Source: Desulfobacteraceae bacterium (GTDB lineage: Bacteria > Desulfobacterota > Desulfobacteria > Desulfobacterales > UBA11574). From it: a DNA stretch of 5,053 nucleotides. Numbering within the stretch: the first letter of the stretch is position 1; the number at the start of each line of letters is the position of its first letter. Positions 1 to 4,337 of this stretch are shown here, one piece after another. The notes under the pieces are model-generated. The model worked only from the letters and a program-made list of their open reading frames with translations. It ran no database searches and was not told the origin of the DNA. The DNA lies in NCBI GenBank assembly GCA_029857875.1, contig JAOUGB010000225.1, positions 1 to 5,053 on the forward strand, read 5' to 3'. The position numbers and the translations under genes are program-made.

Positions 1-436
1 AGAAATATTCCGGTAATTCGGTAGCCGTCACCCATCTTCGAAAAAACAGCGCGCCAGTTATAAAGGTTATATTCGCTATTTTCAAATTTTCTGATCCGCA
101 ATTTTCATCTATAATTAGCCCGGCTTTACAATTCAGAAGGAAATCATAAAATGAGGTAAAGCAAGTTCGAAAACGCGACCGTCCGATAATTGTGATTTTT
201 GAAGCGTTAAAAAGGCTATTGAGCGTTCCTGTGTGACATCTACGAAAAATCTGAATATAGGTCATGGTTTATTTCCAGGATTAGAAATCCAGGCTGATCA
301 TAGTATCTTGAGACGTTATCCTCCTTGACATGAAATCCTTGTTACAATAATCTCTATATATTCAATGAAGATGGTCGTAAAATATGTGCTCGTACATTAA
401 CCATGTATTCCGTTCATAGGAATCGCAGGTGATGCT
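1..436. other. Intergenic region without a supportable gene
   Basis: No complete reading frame with a start and ribosome-binding site is visible. One + strand frame is open from the left edge to a TAA at about 147-149 (roughly 48 codons). A - strand ATG at 35-33 begins a frame reading MGDGYRITGIF that runs off the left edge. Neither can be assigned. The first 30 bases contain two close variants of a TTCCGGTAA/TTCGGTAGC unit, which looks like the edge of a degenerate repeat or an old mobile element. The region ends in the promoter of the CBS-domain gene. Confidence 0.5.
325..353 (+). promoter_or_regulatory. Putative sigma-70 promoter of the CBS-domain gene
   Basis: A perfect -35 box TTGACA (325-330) is followed 17 bp later by TAATCT (348-353), which keeps the important T, A and final T of a -10 box. 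Transcription would start near 360, leaving a leader of about 75 nt before the ATG at 437. A closer TACAAT lies only 12 bp from the -35, too short for normal use. This is inferred from consensus only. Confidence 0.45.
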
Positions 437-898
437 ATGATTAAAGTAAAAGATATCATGACAAAAAAGCTGATCACAGTCTCGCCCGAGACGGAGATTG
501 TCCATGCAACAAAGCTTCTTCTGGAAAACCGCATCAACGGTGTCCCCGTTACGGATGAAACGGGAAAACTAGTGGGAATCCTTTGTCAGAGTGACCTGAT
601 TGCGCAACAGAAAAAACTTCCCGTCCCTTCTTTTTTCACATTTCTGGATGGATTAATTACGCTGACCTCCATGAAACAGTTCGAAAAGCAGGTTCAAAAG
701 ATCGCGGCGATCACCGTGGCCCAGGCTATGACGCCAAATCCGATTGCCGTCCGGCCCGATACGGGCATTGAGGAAGTGGCTGCCCTCATGGTGGACAATA
801 ATTTTCATACCATTCCTGTGGTGGACGAGGGAGATCTTGTGGGAATCGTGGGAAAAGAAGATATTTTGAGAACCCTCATACCCAGATCAAAAGCATAA
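437..898 (+). CDS. Two-CBS-domain protein (putative adenine-nucleotide sensor)
   Basis: This 153-residue soluble protein is built almost entirely from a pair of CBS domains. CBS1 covers about residues 4-60 (VKDIMTKKLITVSPET, then NGVPVTDETGKLVGILCQSDL). CBS2 covers about 94-148 (VAQAMTPNPIAVRPDT, then HTIPVVDEGDLVGIVGKEDIL). Tandem CBS domains usually form a Bateman module that binds AMP, ATP, SAM or similar ligands and reports energy state. No enzyme, channel or DNA-binding domain is attached, so the partner is unknown. A linker of about 32 residues rich in F, L and K (62-93) separates the domains, longer than in the most compact stand-alone forms. The start is supported by AGGTGA at 427-432, four bases before the ATG. 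It appears to be transcribed alone from the promoter at 325-353. The general family is certain; ligand and target are not visible. Confidence 0.93.
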   Translation: MIKVKDIMTKKLITVSPETEIVHATKLLLENRINGVPVTDETGKLVGILCQSDLIAQQKKLPVPSFFTFLDGLITLTSMKQFEKQVQKIAAITVAQAMTPNPIAVRPDTGIEEVAALMVDNNFHTIPVVDEGDLVGIVGKEDILRTLIPRSKA

Positions 899-945
899 CA
901 ACCTGAATTTTATGAGACGGTCGGTGGTCGGACCAAGATAGTAAA

Positions 946-973
946 TTGAATTTTAATTAGAAACATATATTCT
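946..973 (+). promoter_or_regulatory. Weak promoter candidate upstream of the 103-residue ORF
   Basis: TTGAAT (946-951) and TATTCT (968-973) are separated by 16 bp in a very AT-rich stretch about 30 bp before the start at 1003. Such matches are easy to find in AT-rich DNA, so this is only a candidate. It would give the small gene its own promoter in the 104-bp gap after the CBS gene, where I see no convincing terminator. Confidence 0.25.
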
Positions 974-1002
974 AAAAATATAGAAAATTAGGAGGCGGCT
1001 GA

Positions 1003-1314
1003 ATGGACGAAAAGGACAAACTATCAGGAATCGAAAACTACCTCAAAGAGTTGTTTCCCGGATGTGTTATTGAGAACATGTGGGATCCCAAATCTCGTAG
1101 ATATATGTTTAGTGTTGATGCACCCACTGGCGAAACTAAACATACTATACGTATTTCCAGTGAATTCGTCAGCGATAACGGACCGGAGGATATCGTCACT
1201 TCTCTTAACTTATATAATTTAAAAGGATATCTCGAAATATTCCGAAACAAAGAGGTTTTGGTAACTAACGATGGCATAAATCCTGAAGGGATACGCCCTT
1301 TAGTAATGAAATAA
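1003..1314 (+). CDS. Small conserved-looking protein of unknown function
   Basis: This 103-residue protein has a strong Shine-Dalgarno, AGGAGG at 990-995, seven bases before the ATG, so it is very likely translated. It has no signal peptide or membrane segment and is predicted soluble and cytoplasmic. It begins with an amphipathic helix (about 5-18, SGIENYLKELFPGC). Beta-like stretches follow around YMFSVDAP (34-41) and KHTIRISSEF (46-55), then a helical SPEDI-like segment (here GPEDIVTSLNLYNLKGYLEIF) and a final strand KEVLVTNDGI (84-93). This alpha/beta pattern, with a substrate-like TNDG turn near the end, resembles small hypothetical proteins I have seen in proteobacterial genomes, but I cannot name a family. 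A 95-residue frame on the opposite strand is a shadow. Codon use is more AT-rich than in the preceding CBS gene. No function is proposed. Confidence 0.75.
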   Translation: MDEKDKLSGIENYLKELFPGCVIENMWDPKSRRYMFSVDAPTGETKHTIRISSEFVSDNGPEDIVTSLNLYNLKGYLEIFRNKEVLVTNDGINPEGIRPLVMK

Positions 1315-1316
1315 CG

Positions 1317-1337
1317 AGGGTTCAAGGTTCAGGGTTC
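1317..1337 (+). repeat. Three tandem 7-bp units (A-A/G-GGTTC)
   Basis: Directly after the stop of the 103-residue ORF come AGGGTTC, AAGGTTC and AGGGTTC head to tail, followed by a decayed CAAGGTTTC (1338-1346). Period-7 GGTTC runs are low-complexity repeats of the kind that vary in copy number by slippage. No function is evident. Confidence 0.7.
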
Positions 1338-1374
1338 CAAGGTTTCCCGGTGAAATAGGCATTCCCCTTAGAAG

Positions 1375-1491
1375 GGAACAGTGTAAAAGCTTGAATAGTA
1401 AATAAGATACCACTACAATTTACAATTCAAGCTTTGACTCCATTTACTCAATCTTTGCTCTCAACAAAAATAAGCTTGGGACATCTGTTCC
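1375..1491. repeat. Imperfect ~117-bp inverted repeat enclosing hairpin element copy 1
   Basis: GGAACAG (1375-1381) plus TGT (1382-1384) pairs with ACA (1481-1483) plus CTGTTCC (1485-1491), with one bulged base. After a small internal loop, AAGCTT (1387-1392) can pair with a second AAGCTT (1472-1477). The arms total about 16 pairs over 18-20 bases. This pairing competes with the tighter hairpin at 1386-1435. It could be the terminal inverted repeats of a small non-autonomous element, but I see no clear target-site duplication, and copy 2 lacks these outer arms. Confidence 0.4.
1386..1438 (+). repeat. Hairpin repeat element, copy 1
   Basis: AAAGCTTGAAT (1386-1396) is the exact reverse complement of ATTCAAGCTTT (1425-1435). 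After one A-A mismatch, GTAAAT (1398-1403) pairs with ATTTAC (1418-1423). This makes a 17-bp stem with one mismatch around a 14-base loop (1404-1417, AAGATACCACTACA). The 53-base unit matches 3632-3684 at 49 positions with no gaps. Weaker identity extends on both sides (58 of 67 over 1381-1447 against 3627-3693). It lies about 140 bp upstream of the membrane-protein gene pair, which copy 2 closes on the far side. It resembles REP-like or miniature inverted-repeat elements. There is no T-tract, so it is not a typical terminator. Confidence 0.85.
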
Positions 1492-1527
1492 TGCAACACG
1501 TTTAAAGCACAAAATTTGTAATCATTT

Positions 1528-1556
1528 TTGAAAATTGATTGGGAATTAAATAAGGT
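1528..1556 (+). promoter_or_regulatory. Putative promoter of the two-gene membrane unit
   Basis: TTGAAA (1528-1533) and TAAGGT (1551-1556) are 17 bp apart. The first matches -35 well; the second keeps only the TA and final T of a -10 box. Transcription would start near 1563, almost on top of the ribosome-binding site GGAGGT (1568-1573), giving a very short leader. A promoter further upstream is equally possible. Confidence 0.25.
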
Positions 1557-1579
1557 GCGAGTGTTATGGAGGTATAAAC

Positions 1580-2302
1580 ATGGTGGAAAACAACAATAGC
1601 GTTGTTTCAAAAATAACTGGAAAGCGATTTGGTTGTTTGCAAGTCTTTGGTTTAATAGTTGTTGCCGTCATTATTACCGCAGGGGTAACAATCTTAATAT
1701 TCAAAACCTACCTTTTTCCATCAGAGTTCAAACCTGTGACCCTGAACCCTTACGAAGAGCAAGTCCTGACTACTAAATTAGAAAAGCTTGATTCGATAGG
1801 GGCTGATGTTAATTTACACAGAAAAGATACCCTTAAGAAACCATCCAAAGCAGACCGGTTTGATTCAAATGCCACTCTCAAACCGGAACCTTACAGTGAA
1901 AAAAGCATCAAAAGGGAGATAAATTTCACTGAAAGGGAACTGAACGCATTATTGGCAAAAAATACGGATCTTGCAAGAAAATTGGCAATTGATTTATCTG
2001 ATGATCTTGTTAGTGCAAAGCTTCTGTTACCTGTGGATGAAGACTTCCCCGTACTTGGAGGCAAAACCCTTCGTGTCAGAACAGGAGTGGTTTTTACATA
2101 CAATAAGGGTAAACCAGTCGTCATCCTCAAAGGTATTACCATTATGGGTGTACCCATACCAAATGCCTGGCTGGGAGGAATAAAGAATATAGATCTGATA
2201 AAAGAATTTGGTGCCGACAAGGGTTTTTGGAAGACTTTTTCTGATGGGGTCGAGGACATCAAGATAGAAGAAGGTCACTTAAAGATAAAGCTGAAAGAAT
2301 AG
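1580..2302 (+). CDS. Single-pass membrane-anchored protein with extracytoplasmic domain, unknown function
   Basis: The 240-residue product has a short basic N-terminus (K11, K15, R16), then one hydrophobic segment at about 18-41 (LIVVAVIITAGVTILIF). No signal-peptidase or lipobox site is clear, so it is probably an N-in/C-out anchor. A low-complexity, lysine-rich linker (about 47-112) leads to a compact domain from F116 to the end. This domain starts with FTERELNALLAKNTDLARKL, continues with strand-like LVSAKLLLPV and LGGKTLRVRTGVVF, and ends in a charged KIEEGHLKIKLKE-like strand. The pattern of a helix (ELNALL) followed by long beta strands resembles anchored lipid- or wall-associated proteins such as YpmS/DUF2140, but I cannot assign it. 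I recall similar proteins carrying the automatic name arginine N-succinyltransferase. No acyltransferase motif is visible here, so that label should not be trusted. GGAGGT at 1568-1573, six bases before the ATG, fixes the start. It is probably co-transcribed with the next gene, 35 bp downstream. Confidence 0.85.
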   Translation: MVENNNSVVSKITGKRFGCLQVFGLIVVAVIITAGVTILIFKTYLFPSEFKPVTLNPYEEQVLTTKLEKLDSIGADVNLHRKDTLKKPSKADRFDSNATLKPEPYSEKSIKREINFTERELNALLAKNTDLARKLAIDLSDDLVSAKLLLPVDEDFPVLGGKTLRVRTGVVFTYNKGKPVVILKGITIMGVPIPNAWLGGIKNIDLIKEFGADKGFWKTFSDGVEDIKIEEGHLKIKLKE

Positions 2303-2337
2303 TGCTGTTTTTCCGTAGCTGAAATAAGGAAAAGTCC

Positions 2338-3615
2338 ATGACAGAGTATCAGATTCGGAATCGTTTTATACCTTTCAGGAAAGCGGATATTGTAGAAATG
2401 TGCATCAACGATTCACGGCTTTCGAAACATGATCAAAATTTATTTAGACAGTTTTGCCATATCTTAGGAAGTCTGATTCATTTTGAGTTCCACCATCAAG
2501 TGGAAATGCTTAAAGACTGCTATTTACCATTTAATCCCGATGCAGACACCCGGTTGAACTACGATTACTCAGAGCAAGAAAAAAATGCGCTACAAAAAAA
2601 ACTTGTCAATTCATTGACTGCGATCCTTAATGCCGCCAACTTCCAAAAGATAACCGAGGCAGATCTTGAAGAAGCTCTGAAAGAGGAATCTCTCTTTAAG
2701 ATCCGTCTTCGCGTGGACTTCAAAGATTTTGAGGAAGTTATATTTTATCAGCGCGGCGAAAGCTTAAAAGAAGAGACCCTTGTAAAATATTTCGGACTGA
2801 AGAAAGAGCCGTTCAGGTTTACCAATTATGATAGAGTTATGATATATATTAAATTTAAAGAAGAGGATTACTTTAAAGCCAAAAAGCAAAAAACGCTTTA
2901 CTTCACACCAGGTTCGACCATTATCAAACTTTTTCAAAATGTTCCCAAGGCGGATCTTGAGATGCTTTTCCCCAACAGCGAGGTACGCATGAAAACCGTC
3001 GATAAACTCATTATTGGTATCCCAGCTGCAGTGAGTGGCATTGTTGTAATCGCAACCAAGCTTGGGGCTTCAATCCTTTTGATTGCCTCGGTTATTTCTT
3101 TCTGGCTCGGACTAACCAAAAGGGAAGTAAAGATTGAGCAGCAGCACCTTATTGGCTTGGCCTTAGGTTTGGCGACGCTGGGCGGTTTTTTATTCAAACA
3201 GGTGAACAAGTTCAAAAACCGTAAAATTAAGTTTATGAAAGCTCTTTCTGACAACCTTTACTTTAAGAATCTTGACAACAATATAGGGGTGTTTCATCAT
3301 CTTGTCGATACGGCCGAAGAAGAGGAGTTCAAAGAAGCGATCTTGGCATATTACTTTCTTCTGGTAGAAGATAGGGATCTCACAATAACTGAACTAGATG
3401 AAACCATAGAACGCTGGTTTGAAAGCAAACATAACTGCAGGATTAATTTTGAAATCGAGGATGCATTTAAGAAACTTAAACGCTGGCGTCTTGTTAATCT
3501 GGACAGAAACATCATTTGCAGAAAGAATCTGAATGGCGCAATGCAGCAACTCGATGAAATTTGGGACAATTACTTTCCATATCACAAGGCTGACCAATTG
3601 CCCAAGATGTCCTAA
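2338..3615 (+). CDS. DUF3754 / TMEM143-family membrane protein
   Basis: The 425-residue product has the hallmarks of the DUF3754 family, named for eukaryotic TMEM143, as I remember them. These are an N-terminal RFIPFRKADIV motif (9-19), a DFEEVIFYQRGE segment, NYDRVMIYIKFKE, and the block KLFQNVPKADLEMLFPNSEV just before the membrane region. Hydrophobic stretches follow at about 224-240, 242-259 and 271-286, so two or three membrane passes. The cytosolic C-terminal part includes NLYFKNLDNNIGVFHHLVD (about 304-322) and EEEFKEAILAYYFLL, a conserved helical stretch. The biochemical role of the family is unknown; no catalytic motif is apparent. AAGGA at 2326-2330, seven bases before the ATG, supports the start. 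The gene lies 35 bp after the anchored-protein gene with no terminator between, so the two are probably one operon. The hairpin element begins 14 bp after its stop. Family assignment is strong; function is open. Confidence 0.88.
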   Translation: MTEYQIRNRFIPFRKADIVEMCINDSRLSKHDQNLFRQFCHILGSLIHFEFHHQVEMLKDCYLPFNPDADTRLNYDYSEQEKNALQKKLVNSLTAILNAANFQKITEADLEEALKEESLFKIRLRVDFKDFEEVIFYQRGESLKEETLVKYFGLKKEPFRFTNYDRVMIYIKFKEEDYFKAKKQKTLYFTPGSTIIKLFQNVPKADLEMLFPNSEVRMKTVDKLIIGIPAAVSGIVVIATKLGASILLIASVISFWLGLTKREVKIEQQHLIGLALGLATLGGFLFKQVNKFKNRKIKFMKALSDNLYFKNLDNNIGVFHHLVDTAEEEEFKEAILAYYFLLVEDRDLTITELDETIERWFESKHNCRINFEIEDAFKKLKRWRLVNLDRNIICRKNLNGAMQQLDEIWDNYFPYHKADQLPKMS

Positions 3616-3628
3616 TGGAGAGCCTGGC

Positions 3629-3684
3629 GTCAAAGCTTGAATATTGAATAAGATGCCACTACAATTCACAATTCAAGCTTTGAC
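3629..3684 (+). repeat. Hairpin repeat element, copy 2
   Basis: GTCAAAGCTTGAAT (3629-3642) is the exact reverse complement of ATTCAAGCTTTGAC (3671-3684), a perfect 14-bp arm. After two mismatched positions, TGAAT (3645-3649) pairs with ATTCA (3664-3668), closing a loop AAGATGCCACTACA (3650-3663). That loop differs from copy 1 at one base. Position G3646-C3667 replaces A1400-T1421 of copy 1, a compensatory change that keeps the pair. The orientation is the same as copy 1. It starts 14 bp after the DUF3754 stop codon, so it would lie at the 3' end of that mRNA, where it could stabilise or process the transcript. There is no T-tract for simple termination. Confidence 0.87.
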
Positions 3685-3712
3685 CTTATTTACATGTGAC
3701 CTCATTTACATG
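3681..3712 (+). repeat. Two tandem 16-bp units after hairpin copy 2
   Basis: TGACCTTATTTACATG (3681-3696) is followed directly by TGACCTCATTTACATG (3697-3712), 15 of 16 bases identical. The first unit overlaps the last four bases of the hairpin arm. Copy 1 has a single related unit (TGACTCCATTTACT, 1435-1448). The unit therefore belongs to the element's right flank and has been duplicated at copy 2. Confidence 0.75.
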
Positions 3713-3766
3713 ATTCCAAAATAAATGGGTTCAAAAACTTCCAGTCGCATGGGAGGGCCAAGAGGA

Positions 3767-3943
3767 ATGGAACAAAACACCCAAGGGAAAAAGGAAGAAA
3801 TTGACAAGGAATTTATTGAAAATTTGCTTAAGTCATATTCTGAAAGGCTGGTGAAAGCCCACGAAGAAATCGAAAGGCTCAAACATGAAAATGCTATATT
3901 GAAGGAAAGAATAGCTATACTGGTGGACAAGAAACAATCTTAA
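3767..3943 (+). CDS. Small coiled-coil protein, unknown function
   Basis: From the ATG at 3767 this encodes 58 residues. It is highly charged and almost entirely helical, with heptad-like spacing of hydrophobic residues from about residue 12 (IDKEFIENLLKSYSERLV, then AHEEIERLKHENAILKERI). It is therefore probably an oligomerising coiled coil. An in-frame ATG at 3725 would add 14 residues (MGSKTSSRMGGPRG), but it has no ribosome-binding site. The 3767 start has GGGAGG at 3751-3756, ten bases upstream, and AGAGGA immediately before it, so I prefer it. There is no DNA-binding motif, signal or membrane segment. It lies downstream of the hairpin element and may be separate from the membrane-gene operon. 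A 74-residue frame on the other strand is a shadow produced by the charged composition. It could be a regulator's partner or a structural adaptor; nothing in the sequence decides. Confidence 0.6.
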   Translation: MEQNTQGKKEEIDKEFIENLLKSYSERLVKAHEEIERLKHENAILKERIAILVDKKQS

Positions 3944-4011
3944 TAGAAATTGGGAAATGCGGGAGATAATTAACATTTTAAGTTTATTTTCTTGTCCAGT
4001 GATTAAAGAAG

Positions 4012-4023
4012 GGTGAATTCACC
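4012..4023. promoter_or_regulatory. Perfect 12-bp palindrome, possible operator
   Basis: GGTGAATTCACC reads the same on both strands and sits alone in AT-rich non-coding DNA, about 85 bp upstream of the helicase promoter candidate. A dimeric regulator could bind such a site. It lacks a loop, so it is not an RNA hairpin. One occurrence cannot prove a function. Confidence 0.3.
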
Positions 4024-4096
4024 TGTTAAAATAGATCCGTCTCGCGATAATTAGAACACAGCGAAAAACAGGGGATGCGAATCCTGAGTAAATGAC

Positions 4097-4124
4097 TTGA
4101 TTTTTCTCAAAAAGTTGTTATTAT
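4097..4124 (+). promoter_or_regulatory. Putative promoter of the DEAD-box helicase gene
   Basis: TTGATT (4097-4102) and TATTAT (4119-4124) are 16 bp apart, each close to sigma-70 consensus. Transcription would begin near 4131 and give a leader of about 200 nt before the TTG start at 4338. The A/T-rich context raises the chance of a false match. Confidence 0.4.
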
Positions 4125-4219
4125 TTGACATTGAACAGTGCCCAAAAAGCCCTGCTTCAGAAAATGTCATTGTGGTTTACCGAACCATTTATTAGAAGCT
4201 AGCTCAAAAATAGTAGATT

Positions 4220-4261
4220 ACGCCCTATGGTTAGGCGGCATGGAACGCAGCCATTTGGCGT
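4220..4261 (+). other. Leader hairpin 1 upstream of the helicase
   Basis: ACGCC (4220-4224) and ATGG (4227-4230) pair with CCAT (4251-4254) and GGCGT (4257-4261). This gives nine pairs with a 2-by-2 internal loop around a 20-base loop. GTTAGGC and GTTAGAT motifs within it recall integron attC core sites, but the required opposing core is absent. It is best read as RNA structure in the helicase leader, if it has any function. Confidence 0.35.
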
Positions 4262-4293
4262 TAGATGCATTTTCGAGATGGCTTATAAATAAA

Positions 4294-4327
4294 AAGGGCA
4301 TCCCATGGATTATGATTGTGTGCCCTT
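4294..4327 (+). terminator. Leader hairpin 2, weak terminator-like structure
   Basis: AAGGGCA (4294-4300) pairs with TGCCCTT (4321-4327) across a 20-base loop, followed by AGCATTTTG. The four-base T-run begins five bases after the stem, so intrinsic termination would be inefficient. A competing small hairpin, ATCC-CAT-GGAT (4300-4310), overlaps the left arm. Its position 10 bp before the helicase start suits an attenuator or a structure that hides the start codon, as well as a weak terminator of upstream transcription. Confidence 0.3.
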
Positions 4328-4337
4328 AGCATTTTGA

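Larger units (their letters stand above)
3944..4337. other. Non-coding stretch of ~394 bp between the coiled-coil gene and the helicase
   Basis: This AT-rich stretch has no gene I can support. A frame with a GTG start at 4138 encodes 63 residues up to a stop at 4327-4329. It has no ribosome-binding site, no recognisable family, and is overlaid by two hairpins, so I treat it as chance. The stretch holds the palindrome at 4012-4023, a promoter candidate at 4097-4124, and the probable leader of the helicase mRNA. Confidence 0.6.

Noticed and set aside
325..347. TTGACA with TACAAT as an alternative promoter.
   Set aside because: The spacing is only 12 bp. The TAATCT box at 17 bp is more plausible.
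912..935. GGTC...GACC after the CBS gene as a terminator.
   Set aside because: The stem is only four pairs and no T-run follows.
1362..1378. TTCCCCTTAGAAGGGAA as a terminator for the 103-residue ORF.
   Set aside because: The stem is short with a bulge, and no T-tract follows. It is more likely part of the repeat-rich spacer.
1891..2278. Reading frames on the - strand and in another + frame within the anchored-protein gene.
   Set aside because: They are shadows of a gene with a strong ribosome-binding site, a membrane anchor and a coherent domain pattern, and they lack any of these themselves.
1386..3684. CRISPR-like repeats.
   Set aside because: Only two copies exist, they are about 2.2 kb apart with genes between them, and there are no spacers or cas genes.
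4220..4266. Possible integron attC site: GTTAGGC (4230-4236) and GTTAGAT (4260-4266) within an imperfect inverted repeat.
   Set aside because: An attC needs an opposing RYYYAAC core at its left end. None is present upstream, and there is no integrase or cassette array in the window.
4138..4329. A 63-residue reading frame with a GTG start, containing CHCG.
   Set aside because: It has no ribosome-binding site and no recognisable family, and it overlaps two hairpins in the likely helicase leader. Such a length is expected by chance.
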